This document shows positions 1-13,900 of a stretch of DNA of 64,000 nt, piece by piece. This DNA comes from Membranipora membranacea (taxonomy: Eukaryota > Bryozoa > Gymnolaemata > Cheilostomatida > Membraniporidae). The notes beneath the pieces were generated by a model, which did no database searches, had not been told where the DNA came from, and worked only from the letters and a program-made list of their open reading frames with translations. The first letter of the stretch is position 1. Each line of letters starts with the position of its first letter. The stretch is from assembly GCA_914767715.1 (NCBI GenBank), contig OU612067.1, positions 27,378,162 to 27,442,161 on the forward strand, written 5' to 3'. A program made the position numbers and the translations under genes.

Positions 1-65
1 ATGATATCTCTCCCCGCCAACAAGTGTTGCTTAACATTCTCACATGCTATCTTTCTTTGAATCAG

Positions 66-3000
66 AATCTGACTCCAAAGACTGGACACCGACATACATC
101 GGAATAGGAGTTGGCAATGGTATCCTTGCTATCATAGTGATAGCGGTAGTGTTGGCGTTTTGCTTGCGGAAACGATCCAGGTTAGTAGCTTGATTCTACA
201 GTAGTACCCAAGTGATTGAATGGAGAGGTCTGACTATTTGCTGAGTGAGTTTGATTGTCTGTAACTCAAAATAGAATCAAATTGAACTCATTACCATGTT
301 CTGTTGGGTCAGCGAATCTTAACAAAGCTTTGTTGTAGCATATATAACTACAATGTAGTACAAGAGTTTTAAAAGAACAGGTGGTAGCTGAAAAAAATAC
401 CAACCCTTCTCGAGTAGATTGGTTGTAAATCTAAGCTGGGACTCTGACACAATGCTCTCACCGGAGTCAGACATTTAAATGAAGTGATTGATGCTCCAAT
501 AAAGTCTGAGCAATTAGCGAGCCAATTGTATAATGCCATAATTAAGCGTGGCATTGGTATGTAAGTCTATGTAGAGGGAGAAAGCAGAAAGAGGAACTGA
601 ATGACTAATGTGATGCTACTGTACCAAAAGAATTTGGCATGTAACACCCACCAGTTGTTTTGTTCTGCAAAAATTGAAATAATTTGAATGATTTTACTAT
701 AATTCATTCGTAAGGACCATGGAAAGAGCATAAATTGGTGATAAGATGAAAGTCTTTATGATATTGGAGGCTGGTGACAAAATTGAGAATTTAACAAGTT
801 AATGAATTTCATGATAACGTGCCTCTATTCGAGGCAACGCCCAACAGCTCAGAATCAGACAAAGCGGTTTTTGCCTATTGTCTTATTGGCGAAATGGATG
901 CCTGCAGATAGATACCAAGTAACTTCCCATCAAACTTACACAGGAGAAGCTGACATGACAATCGGTAGGAGGATCTGTCATGTCATGTTTGAGAACGTTA
1001 GCCTTTAGCAAGATCCTTATCTAAAACAGGAAAGCAAGCTTCTCATATGTGTGGGCAACTAAGATCATATCAAGAATCACTTTATCTCAATTTCCAAATG
1101 GTCTTAAATTGATATTAAAGAAGTGTCAGTTTTAATTCCAGGTACTTCTTATTTCATATATATGGTACTGCACTAGATTTGTGAGAAATTCCTTTGTGAG
1201 TCACTGAAATGGTGAAATCAGAAAACTGCAATGTTTGTCGAGAATTGATCTGATCTTCGTGTCATTTAAAAACAACACTTACCCTTAGTTATTTCTGCGT
1301 CTGTTTGACGAGAAACTTCAGGTCAGAAAAATCAAGAATCATCAATGCATTACATTGGTTCAATTTCGATATCAACCAGCGAAAACAGTATTCCTAACAC
1401 ACACCATTAACCATTGTCAATGCCCATTAAAATTTTCACAATCACAATTTTTCAGCTATGTTTGTCACAAAGAAAAAAATCAAATGTCATGGATTATGAC
1501 GAAATTAAAGATAAGAACTACCACACATGGAGGGGATCCCTGTTAGTGGTTTATATTATTTGGCTGCCAAAAGAATAGTAATAGATTTAGTTAGGTAGAT
1601 ATTGTGTCTCCAGATGAATCATAACATTAATCGTTATTTTCTTAAATGGGTGTTTTGGTATGAGATGAATTTACTGCAATCATTGGAGCGCTTATGAAAA
1701 TAGGGCCATCTTGTCCTTCCCATAATCAATACTACATTCTTCAGCTATATGTGGTCAAAATTGTTGCTGGTGGCCATGTAAAAGAATTCAAGGTTGAGGA
1801 ATGGCTTAGTAAAATGGATCAAGCAAAGAATTGACGCTTTCGTCTTTATCATGATAAATAGCTACCTTCATCAAGATTCTTGTTTTTTTGAGGTTTTCTT
1901 GGATAGTAAAAAATTGTTTGAGTTTCTTATTTGTGTTAAAAACTAAAAGATTAGCGTAGATGAGTACAGGTTCAGAATGAGTACAGGTTCAGATAGTGAA
2001 CAGCTGATTGATCCTTCTTTGTACTGTAGCAGGGCGTGGGAGATTAACAACTGGGCTTGAATCCCGGACTTAAGTTTACTTTTAAAACACTTAACGACTA
2101 AACCTGTTCTGGTGACATCAGCAACACCACAAGATGGTAATTGGTTTCTCCATGTCATGTACAAATATCATAAGCACCTGGATTATCTGGTCGAGATCAC
2201 ATTTATTGTCCCATAATATCAGGATTATCTCATAGATATCTCAGTGATCCTCCACCTCACAACATCTTTGTAATCGTGGATAATCTACACTGATTAATGA
2301 TTATAAATTTCATACTCACTAAAGAAATTAAGTATATTTGACTCCAAATACAAACAAAGATCCTCAAATGACTAATGGTTTGGAGAGCCAGGCAAACTGC
2401 ATACCTAATGCGAATCACCATGATCATTATACTCAAGAGAGCTTGTTTTGAAATTTAATTGCTTTGTAAATGGCGATGTTAAAAAAAACCGTGGACCAGT
2501 AGAAATACCAGCGGGATAGGCATTTGTTTGATTAATTCACATTGCAAAACTTGGTCTGGCTGACATGATGGGCTGGAAATTAGAGGCCAGGTATTCTCTA
2601 ATCATGCAAATTCTAGATAATTTCCTCATTCATTATCATATCCAGCTCAATTTGGATTTTGCTGTGTCAGTTTGTATCGCAAAAAAATACCCAAATCACA
2701 GCAAAAACTCCTCTCTGTATTAGTGCAGCTGTAAATCAATACATTATAATTCCAGTAACAGAAGAGTCTTTGTTTGCTGACCACAATATTGTGGATCACC
2801 ATAAGTTTGCCTAAATTCCGATGGTATTAGCCACACCATTAATCTTTTCCTAGAGTTGGAACCGAAATGTAAAACCAATATTTGGTTTCAGAGTCAGTGG
2901 TGTGAAAAGTTTAGTAATAGAAAATGGAGTGTGCAGATGAGGCTTACTGTATCACCTTCACATATAAAGTTAACCTCTCATACCCCATCAGTTTAGGAGC

Positions 3001-6000
3001 TGATGAGACGAGCCTTTAGTTCAGGATGGCCTAATGTAGGCCATTGCTTTCAAGTATTTCACGCTGCACACGATTTCATAACTATTGATTTTCCTTCCTT
3101 TTTCAGCAGATGTTGTGGGGGAACTACTCAGACTATATGTCCTGTCTCAGTAGACGGAACTAACAGAAGTGGCTCAGGTGTGTTTACTTATCTTCTCTCT
3201 CTGTCTTCTGCATCAGTCCAACCCTGGTCTGACAAGTCAGCATATTTTCCTCAGGAATTAGTGTAACAGGGATGTTTATCAGTGAACAGTCATGACTTCC
3301 TGTATACAACTGTCTAAAAGCTCTGATTTTGACCACATCAGCTCCCCTTTACCACCTCAGCAAACCTCTCAGTAAAGGGCTAAGACCTATCATATCATCA
3401 GACTTGATTCTATATAATTATTATTATTGTTAGACTTTCGATAAATCAGGATGACCCAATACAGGAATTTGCACGAAGGTCTGTGGTGGATCAAAGGCAG
3501 GGGTGTAAGAAATTTCAAGGATACACTGCTTAGGAAATTTGCATAAAAATTCATGCACAATTACCTGTCAGATTAGCAGAACTTTGGCATCTTTTCAAGT
3601 TAAAGTTGGGCATGACTCTTAGTCGGAGCAAGGAGTTAATTCCTTGGTCTGAGGTCAAGGATAACCTTCAGATAGAATAGTCTGAACTGTTTTGGAGTGC
3701 TAAATGACATCAAACCATTCTCTAGAAAGTTATGAGGAAAGATCACCACTGCCAGTGAGCACTTCCTCCAAGCGCTTTAATCCTCCACAATCTGCGTAGA
3801 ACAACATTTCCTATTGGTCAATTGGTCAGTAAGGTCAATCCTTGTATTGGGCAATGAGATCAATTGTTGAAAAAATTCAAAACCAGACCAAAACACTTAA
3901 AATTCAGCTGAAGGAATAACCAAATCCCCACAAATTACATCAAATTGCCGGTATTGGTCAGCTACTGACCAGAGATCGATTTTATCTGACATGTAGTAGC
4001 ACATGACATTTAACTTTCCCACCAGCAAGGAAATGTAAACAAGAAAAAAATAAGCTGTGATGTATAGTTAGCCAATTAACTAGTCCATCAGTGGTCTCAC
4101 AAAACTTCTTGTGAATGAAAATTCAAGAGCAAAGGGAACAATCGAGGAACCATGTGGGTACCTGCTAGGCCGCTACCTAGTACAAGTGAGCTGCTTTAAA
4201 AAAAAACTGCTGTGTTCCTTTGAGTCATTGGTGGCCTGTAGATCCTGATTCTTTTTCAACTTGATTGTTTATCTCTAAAATATTCTTGAACTTACTTCCA
4301 GTGTCATGATGTTAGTATGATTCTCCTGAGTCTCCAGATGCCCAGGTCAAGAATATTTATCTTATGCTGGGAAGTTGGATTTTAAATCCCAGAGCTCGTA
4401 TAACATTGTTTAAAATATAATGGCAGCTAGCCACAGGAAATCCCTGGGGAAAACTCAAGTATCTCATCAGGAGCTAATGGGGCTCTAATAATTCCTTCTT
4501 AATCTATGAGGAATTTGATAAGACACAATTATACTTGTGATATGATCAAGCATCAGCCATATGTCGGTAAATTCAATTTAGTTGGCACCTCACTCAACTC
4601 ATTCCTGGTTTTAAGTGAGGTAAATCAGCTAGACAATTACAACTGTTGCCAGCAGGCTTTGGCGACCTGTGTGTTGTGGTGAACATCAAAGCCTTTTGGA
4701 TGGTGTAATCTGTAAATCTATTGTTTGGATGTAATTGTTCAGTTCAGGACCCCCTTCAATCCTGTGTTCAGGTCTATTTGATAAACTAATGGCCACTGAA
4801 AAATTTTTCCACCTACATACTGTACCTTGTAGATATGAAGCTACCTGCCATTATAACCAACAATAAATAAGGATTTTCTAAGGTTAGATGAGAAAAAAAC
4901 GGAAAGTTATTTTCTGCTCAGCTGCCTGGGAACGAGACGATTTCTGATCAAAGTAGAAGATTGGGTACTGTTGTGATTTATTTCCCGATTAATGGGAAGT
5001 AAACATTTTTCTGTTAAATTGGCTAAAACAAGACTAAACCAATAGCCGCTATCCAACTCAAGGAAGGTAGCCAATCATGGTGTAGGGATGATGTGTCCAA
5101 ACCTGCCTGTTACATAACTCCGTCTCGTAATGGGTTGTTTTGCTGAATTTTGACCAGTGGTGTTTTGATTGCTTTTAGGTCATACCAACTCGGATGATGA
5201 ATCAGCTTATTACAGCGAAGTTGGAACCTTCCAAAAACAGAACCTGAAGAATGAAGTAGCACAATCTGGTAAATCCAACAACAATAGCCACTATTACTCA
5301 TCACGACCAGTAACAGATGTCCATATCTATCATATGATAGAGCGAGAGAACCAGAATCATCCTAAACGTTCAGCTACACCATTACCTCCTGTCCCCGGTA
5401 CAGCCACTCCACCAAGGACGGTTTATCACACACTGGAAGATGAACTCAGATTCACACCGAGCCCAGATAATCAAAATAGGTGAGGAAGGTTGTATTAACG
5501 GTGATAGCTCCCTTATTCCAAGCTCCATTAGACCAATCCCATGTTCTTGGTTCCTTAGTTATAATACATTGAGGGCTCAGATAGTTTCTTGCAGCTTGCC
5601 AGCTGGTGGGATGTAAGGTGGTGCTGATTGTCATGTGCTGCTATCCAGAGCAGAAACTTCATCATTCATCATCATTCTAACTTGGTATCCTATACTTATT
5701 TCATTGGGAGCACAAAGGTTTTAAATTTTAAAGCAGGATGTTTTTTTTTGTGGTAAGCTTAGCCTAGCCGGACATCTATGTGACCTGACAGTGGAACTTG
5801 GAAGCAGTGTGGTGGCGGAGGGTCATCTCGTTCATAATTCTATAACCAAATAGTTGTGGGTAGAGTAAGAAGGGATTGTCGGACAGATTAGCCTGTATCC
5901 CGTCGGCCACCAGAAGTTTATAACAATAGGGGGTTTTGTTTCTTCTTGGTGTCGCTATTACTGGTTGTGACTTGGCGAATGATCAGTAGCTTCGGATCTC

Positions 6001-7661
6001 AGGCTTCAATATTCATGGACTTCGCACTTCACATCTATGCATATACCAGATGAAAGCTTGAGTGCATATGTTGTTTTGTATGGACGCTCGGATTTGCATA
6101 TGCTCGCAAAAACTCTGAGCGCTCAAGCCTACAAGAAGATCAACATGTTTACTGTCCCCCAGTTCAGGAGCTGTCTTGTGGTGGCATGACAAAACTTTTT
6201 TTAATCTGACAGAGACATAAAAATAAATCTCAGATGTCATTGTTGCGGCACATTCCTAGCATTATAACTCTTCTACACCTTATAAACAATGGATCCAGCT
6301 CGAAGATATGTTGTCTTGTTCTTGCTGATACGGCAAAGCGCCTGTTGACTATTGATTTTTTATTTTTCTATGACGGCAGTCCTGGGCTAAGATTTAGTTA
6401 TTCATGGCTGTCTCTCGTTACCGGAAAACAGGTTTCCAGGTACAAGTCAATCAACAACTTCCCAAACTTGTCCAACTAAAAGTATTACGTAAATAGCAGT
6501 TTGTATATGAGGTTGTTTCATATTCGGCGTTGCCGTTCTACCTGGTACTGACGTCCTACACTCTGACACAGAAGTCACAAGACCTCCTCATTCTGCTTTA
6601 GAACGCCTTTATCTACCAGTCCAGGCACCGATCAGCCATACAGATTTCCCCTAAGTGACATTATTAGAGATATATTGGGATATAAACTGAAAATAATATA
6701 GCATTTATAAAGTAGTTCAGAACTAAGATGAAGATGTTGGTGATCTATATTGTCATCTTAACCGTAGAGGATCTTGATTTATTGTATCAATAATGGTTAA
6801 CCCTCCTGAGTTTTATTTTCCTCTTTCTTCGATGTCCTGATCTTTATAGGCAATTCTTTATTACTTTTGTGGTGCCAACTGCCTATTTTGACTTGTTTAT
6901 CAAAGGACGCTTGTCATGGCAAGTTTTCATTTTTCAAATATGCTTTGATTACGCAACTGATCAAACTATATACACTCTTTGATATTTTTTGCTGTCAAAA
7001 AGCAAAGCCTCAATGTGAATGATGCTAGGGCAAATTTTTTCCTGTATTTGATTTGATTGGACATAATGTATGTATGAATAGCTGAATTTAGTTTGATCAG
7101 GAATTCTTTACCACTCGGTTAATTATGGTTAATTGTATTCGTTTATCAGAGTAGATTAAGCTGCTGCCCATAACTCATCATCCTGAATATTATTTTTATG
7201 TTCTGCCTTACCAAACCTCAAGCCCGCCTAAGCTTCATGACTTCGTGATTATTCTAACCGATTGATATAGACTCCAGGGATGGTTTGGTAAATTTTATAG
7301 TTCATTAATGCCGTAGCTAATTTTTTTAATACTTATGATTCTTGATTGAGAAAAAGTCAGTCCAAAGCTGCTTAGGGACACTAATAAGAGGGTTGAAAAA
7401 CAACCAAATGTTTTTTTGAGTGTCATCGATTAAATGACTCATCAAACTGTCTCAATCAATCACTGGTGTTAATATTGACCGTCATCCTTTTCTGTTTTTT
7501 ACAGCTCAGCGATCCAAGGAACACCAAACTTATATCAGCCTGCTAGTCGATCAGGACCACCACCACCTCCTCCTCCTCCTGCCGGGGTAGATCAGCCTCC
7601 CCCTGTAGATTTCTCCAAGCATCCTGCTCTCAAGCTAGACAGGATGGGATCTTATGTGTGA
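66..7661 (+). CDS. 3' part of a single-pass receptor with Pro/Tyr-rich tail (gene 1, partial)
   Basis: Four exons join in frame: 66-180, 3107-3177, 5179-5479 and 7505-7661 (TGA). All have GT-AG borders, and phases 1, 2, 1 and 2 match at each junction. The first visible exon encodes a membrane helix (YIGIGVGNGILAIIVIAVVL) followed by basic RKR, so the remainder is cytoplasmic. The tail has YSEV, YHMI and YHTL (YxxPhi sites that SH2 domains or endocytic adaptors could bind), an SH3-type stretch (PLPPVPG), a run of eight prolines, and ends in RMGSYV. The 5' exons, including any ectodomain, lie left of the window. The transmembrane exon enters in phase 1 and leaves in phase 2, exactly as in the two CUB receptors downstream, so I infer a CUB-type paralogue. 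The ectodomain itself is not seen. Function in signalling is inference. Confidence 0.8.
181..3106 (+). other. Intron of gene 1
   Basis: No gene is recognised here. At 1959-1993 a 17-bp unit beginning atgagtacaggttcag is duplicated in tandem. Around 2045-2110 the minus strand carries a GGATTCAAGCC box resembling a pol III B box, but no convincing partner A box. The rest appears to be ordinary AT-rich intron. Confidence 0.6.
5480..7504 (+). other. Last intron of gene 1
   Basis: AT-rich intron between the tail exons. It ends in a pyrimidine-rich tract and acceptor at 7504. I see no gene or clear mobile element in it. The second intron (3178-5178) is likewise without recognisable content. Confidence 0.55.
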
Positions 7662-10600
7662 TATCTGTCATAATTCTGCTACAGGCGCTGATTGATTGAC
7701 ACTAATTATGTCCCCACACAAAGATCATTAGGTGTTATACCATTGAAATATTACCTGTGGATTCATTAATTATGGGTTTTTTTTTGTGTAGAAGTTATGT
7801 GGGGATTTACTATTTTTGTCATGTTGTGACTCACTTTCTCGGTTGTGAAGTTCAGAGATCAGGCCCCTTAGCTGGAATAGATCTTGATTAAGTCTCTGCA
7901 TTGAACCCTGGATCTTAAACTCTCTTGTAAATATGGATGACTCAAAATTGTAAAAGTCTTCTCCCATCAGCCCATCAACAAATTTATGTGCCAAATCCTT
8001 TCTCTATGTGTATTTTATTATTACTCTTTTTTTTTCTCTATTGGTTTTAGCTACATGTTATCTTCAATTCTTCCGGTCATTTAAATTTTTAGCAACCAAT
8101 AGGAAATTTTTTAACTTATTTCATACCAATTTTTCTTCTTTTTCAAGTTTAATTCAAGGTTTCGGGTTCACAGTATTGGTCATCAAATCTTTACATCACT
8201 TTACTTTGGTATAAAAACTTAATCATTTTTATGATAATGTAAAATGCCAGTATTACAATTTCCATATTAAATATTGAAAATATAATATAGTCTGATTATA
8301 TTGTGGATATGCCGATGTCAGTTTGATTGGAAACCTCTCAATCTTCATCCCCCTTGTACCGAAATTAGTCTGGATTTAAAAGCGGATATTGTTTATGGGT
8401 GTAGTACACAGCTGGCTGCAATGATTTTACTTAAAAATAATAGCCAATAATGTCAATATTTATCTGCTCCAATCTCTCTGACGAAATTGAAATAAATAAT
8501 ATTGCCTTGTATAAACTGTTGAAATAATGTTTTTTTCTGAACTAACTGCAGTTTAATAGACTTAGCCGGTTATAGACGCTTCTGGTACCGCCTGACACTG
8601 CCTGGATCAAATGATCGGTGACAAGGCATAAGTCAAAAATAATATCTCATATGATCATGCCTACTCATTCTATAGATTTATGACCATAGATCTTGGCCTT
8701 TGGCACCATCCACTATCATGACTCAAATACCAGAATTGCGCATAAGCATATCTGAATTATTTGATGCCATTTTAGGTAGAAAATACTTTAAAAATCCAAC
8801 CAGCACATACGAATTAGGTACAGGGTAAATCATGCATCTTGATTCATCTTCTCCAATATTCAGAAATGGAAAATAAATGAAGCAACTGGTTTGTTTTGAA
8901 ATATCAGAGTCCTGTAAACGCGCATTGATTATAAACAAATTGGTATAAGTTGAGTTTTATATGTGTGACAGATTTTTTTGATACATCATAGAAATTAACG
9001 TAAGGACACGGATACCCTGTAGGGAGTTATCGCACCATGATACATGATACAAGAATGTATTTACACTCTCTAACAGGTGCTAGCAGGTGGTGCTGATTCT
9101 ACTGGCACTTAGTAGAATCTCCAGATGTTTATGATGTCTGTGGAATTTAGAATTATTTGGCAACTCACATTACTAAGAAAATGACATCGCTTGACGACAT
9201 ACCCACTGTTCACCCCAAACCCAAAACAACATAATACAACTCTGACTGTGTTCTGATGAGGGAACTTTTGTTCGTTGTGGTTTGGTTTCATGACACTAAA
9301 ATTCATTTGTGACACAGAGACAACAATCTTTGAGCGACATCCGATGAGAATTTAATGATGAAGAAAGCTCTTCTTGTTGAAACAAAAATATAGTCTTCAC
9401 TGAACTGAGCTCGGTCTCTAAATAATTTTGTCACGAGGATTTGAACCTGGCTAACCAAAACATCAATCATTTTGATGGTGGTAATAATAATTGAGTGTGA
9501 AGCATTTTGCTATTGTGTTGTCACATATTTCATCTTAAATTAAGGAAAGATATTTTATATTTGGCACATATTTTGGCACTGGAGCTGCTTGTATAAAAAA
9601 AAGGGTGCTGAAATTGAGATTTCCTAATCACTGGGCAGAGAAACTGTCCCGTTATCAGGCTGCAAATCTATTTGTGACTTGAACATCCTTCTCAATCTTT
9701 GGCAGGTCAGTAGCTCTCGAACACTGTCAAGGATTCTAAGCTGCAGTCTTGCTGAACAACAACTCAGCAAAATTCAAGCCTTCCATCATGCCAACTCTAA
9801 GATAAATGTCTTAAAACCTTCTGTCTATCTGAAAGACTGATAATGTAACTTAAATAGACCCCAGTGAATCTATCTGATGATCCTTATGGTATGGTTGTGC
9901 AGTATAGCATAGTGCAACTTCTTAATAGCAAATTTATTTTATTGATGTGGCATGATAATTCATCTGTATGGTATTGTATGGTATTGTATCGGTATGATGT
10001 GTAAGTTCTATGCATCCTCCTCTGAAAAAAGTGTGTGATATATCCCTGCTTAATACTGTAATGCTGTTAGAGGACAGCTGCTGTGATTCCGAAACTAAGA
10101 TGCTTCAAAACTAAAATTGTAACAATACTTACCTTCTGGTAGACCAAGAAAAGCTTAGTAGATGGTAGCCTGTCCCGGCAGGGCCACTTGATCTAACACC
10201 AACTTGACCGGTGTGAAACTCTTTGGCACCTGTTATCAATGAACTGACAGCGACCCTTCCTTTTGTATGCTTCACCCTAACCCTTCACTATTTCTAGCAG
10301 CTAAACCTTTTCACATCTGATCGCTGACTTTTAATGCAGGTACTAATGTTTGGCTTATCATTGGGAAGTTGTCGGTTCATGTCCCAGTTTCTGACTCTCT
10401 CTTCACCAGATTGGAGTTTTCTCCTCGTAATGTTCCAAGTGATCCTGTGATGTCATACCTCGGTGTTATTTATAGACATGGCGCATTTGGAGACCGCAGC
10501 ACTTTCTCTGTTGAGAGGAGATTTTGGTTTTGAAAGCGTGCCAGTTTTACTGTAATTTCTTCCTGTCCCAGTAGATGAAGGTAGTTATCAATCACCTCTT

Positions 10601-10978
10601 CAATTACCATACTCCAACTTATGAATAATTCCTTTTCCAATCAATTGTAAGAAGTGTGGATGTTGCATGCAGACAAATATTATGCAGAAAGAAATGCTAA
10701 TATTATGCAAAGTATAACCGTTAGGCACTGGAGTTTGAGTATGATGTTGAAGGTATTGTAATTATACAATTAGTTAAAATTTAGGAAGGGTGTGTGTTGT
10801 AAGAATGGTTAATTAGTTATAATTGTACCTTCTGTATGGCACCCCTTGTCTCCTGTATGCAAATTACTCTCAGGGAAACCCGAACAGATTTCCAGATCTC
10901 TGTCATTGGAGATCTCTCTGTTGGTTCGAGCAGAGGAGCATTTTAGTTTGATCACTTGTCGCGACGTCAGCTGTTAGG
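7662..10978. other. 3' UTR of gene 1 and intergenic spacer before gene 2
   Basis: An AATAAA at 8491-8496 is a plausible poly(A) signal for gene 1, which would give an 830-nt 3' UTR. The rest of the spacer is AT-rich with short open frames that look random. A near-perfect B-box-like GGTTCAAATCC lies on the minus strand near 9430-9445, possibly a SINE remnant. A short GTATGGTATT reiteration lies around 9968-9990. Confidence 0.5.
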
Positions 10979-13900
10979 ATGGTCAGCAGGATTGTGTTTC
11001 TCGTTGTACTTTTGCTTCAACTTGAGGTTGTAACACCACAGACCTCAACAAATAATAATGGTAAGCGCTGTCTTCTAATTATCTGGTTTGGGAAGCTGTC
11101 AGCTTGCCAGAACACAGTGTTTATATTATTTGAATTTTTTTTAACACAGTCACAGTCAAGTTTACTTAGTTTTATGTCTCACATGGATTTCATAACGCGA
11201 GGCCTGAGGGCCAATATCGATTGTGTCACATTCATGTCATTGTATCTCTCGATAATGTGAGGCTGCTAAGTCTTAAGATTGATGTGTCACACGGGTTTGA
11301 TATTGGCGCTTTTCTTAATGTGATATTATCATGCTGAAAAGGAGCTTCGTACTTTTGTTCCAGCACATGTGTTTTATACAAGATAACAGACATCAACATC
11401 AACTACATTGTTTTATTGTATTTGTTTTTAATAATTTAGGAGACGTAGCACAAAGCATATGTGAAGAGTTCAGAACATGGCGAATTATTCCAGTCACCAA
11501 GAGCGGTGAGATTACCTCCCCTGGCTACCCTTCAGGAGTCGTCGGACCTCAAACATGCAGTGTACAGCTACAGCTGCCTCGATACTACTGGATCGGTGTC
11601 TATGCTCGAGACTTCACCATGCCTGAGGGCCGCTGCTATGATGGCACACAGCTACAAGTCTCTAATGAAGGAGATCAGAGGATCATGCATTTCTGTGGTA
11701 ACCAGAATGCACTGCTCTACACTCATTTCACTGGTCTTGCCGAGGGCTTCGTAGATTTGTCTTTCAAATCGATTCCACAGATTAATCAGACAACTCCGAC
11801 AAAGTTTCATCTCGATTATAAAGGTATGTAGATTTAGATTGAGCGTATTTAAGTTACAGTGCAGGGTGGGTACTGGGAGGAAACTCAATACCCCGGTGCA
11901 ATCAATTAAGGAGGGTTATAACATCATTTCTGACACTTCATGATGCACATGCCTCCCGCCTCTGACAACAGGGTAGGAAAATATGTCGATAAGATGTTAT
12001 CTAACCAGGGCTTGGGTGGTGACAAATTTTTATTATGCCAAATTAATTACTGGACCTAAAAGTGATTTAAGTATGCAGCGTCTTCTTGTCTGAACAATCA
12101 ACCAGGTTTCTTAATTGTGTGATAAAACAGGGCAACAGTCACTGACCAGGTAGCAAGTAAGCAACGAAGCTGGGAAATTTTCATCCATCACAATCAATTA
12201 GAGATTCTCTGATTTCTGTCATGCTTAATGCCACATAATATTCATAACACAATCCACAAGCAACCGAAACCAGTGCAGCAGATTATCAATTGTTCTATTT
12301 TAGTTAATAAACAGAGTTTTATCTGATAAAAACCCTAAAATACTATACGGTTAAACCATCTCCGTTACACGTCTGCCATTTCCCATTATTATTGTTTTTA
12401 TTAGGTGATGATGATATATTAATAGTCACTAATTACAAGTTGTTTGACCGAGAAGAATATGTGTGTGCTTGACAGGCGGGCATTATCAAATCTAAAACTG
12501 GAAGTGAACTGTATAACTTATGGGTAAATAGCCGCTTCCTTTTTCATCTCACTTCCTCTGTTATTAATGATTGGGGATTATTATTTTTCAGTTGCTGCAG
12601 CAATCCAAAGTTCCCACTACGGCACCATCGTCCTCGGTAGCTCAGCCCTGCCACAGGGTTATATAGTTAGCCATGATAGCTTTGGTTTCAATGCGGAAGA
12701 CTCCTACCCTCAAAACACTGACTCCAATGTGACAATCATAGGATTAACCCCCAATTCCAGGATTGACATTGAATTCACAGTGTTTGATCTCTACGAGAAT
12801 ACACGCAGCGCCTGCAGCGATTATGTAGAGATTGCTGGAGTTTCTCAATATCCCCAGGGTCAGCCATTACCTAAGATATGTGGCAGAGGCTCCAGAGAGG
12901 GTGAGATGTTCCTGACAGTGTACATGCTGACAGACAAGCTGGTGATTCGATTTGTGTCAGGGGCTTTCAATGATAGACACAGCGGCTTTATGCTTCAGTA
13001 TAACGTGGTAAACTACGTTCCACCCGTCACAACCACAGTTAGCTTAGTTACAACAACTGTCCCCTCAATCAGGCTAGAAGATCCCATAACCAATGCTACA
13101 ACCACGACTAAACCTTCCACGATCAAGATTGATACAACAACAGCAACCAAACAAGTGACCACTGGTGAGTTATTGTGTCTGGGGCAGTCAAAATTAATGT
13201 GATTGGTGGTCTGACAAGCACACTCAATGCTCTCTTCATATTGAGGACAATGACTTGGTGATTTGTATCAGGGATTGAAAGTTAACAATGAGAAAGTACC
13301 AATAAGCAATTTATTTGCAATGGTAAAGAATGTATTGATTGCAGAATGGATTTCCATTGGTACATGTTATGAAGTGGATTGTTATGTTGTCAAGTGGTCA
13401 ATGTTAATTGTCCTTTTTAAAATTTATTAGCTATTACTTTACGTTACTTTACCATTACTTTGGAAAACATTGGTTGATTACAATACAATCAGGTGTCTTA
13501 TCACACAGCCACATCCGAAGCATGGGCGGCAAAATAATAGTTGCCTTAGTGGCAAGGCCGCAATATCTGCCCCAGGTTGCTCTCTGTTTGCAGGCTGGTC
13601 GGAGCACACCTGGGGGCCAACCAAACCCCAGTAGTCGATGGACTGCAGTGGGATTCATACCCACTTTGCAACTTTTAACCTCATGTTTGTAGGATTGTTG
13701 TGTCTTCCTAAGTAGAGTACATTTACACAATTGCAATGCCAATGAGATATAAAATAATTACCAGAAATTCCTGTGACAACTTAGAGGAAATCAAGAGGAG
13801 GCGTAATCTAAAAACAATTTATTTTGTATGAATAATCATTAATTCATCAATGTTTGAGGGTAGGGAGGAACTTTATCTCTGAATTAAAATCAGTATGGTT

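Noticed and set aside
8008-8214. 68-codon hydrophobic frame after gene 1
   Set aside because: T-rich 3' UTR sequence that yields Phe/Leu by composition; no splice signals or homologous motif.
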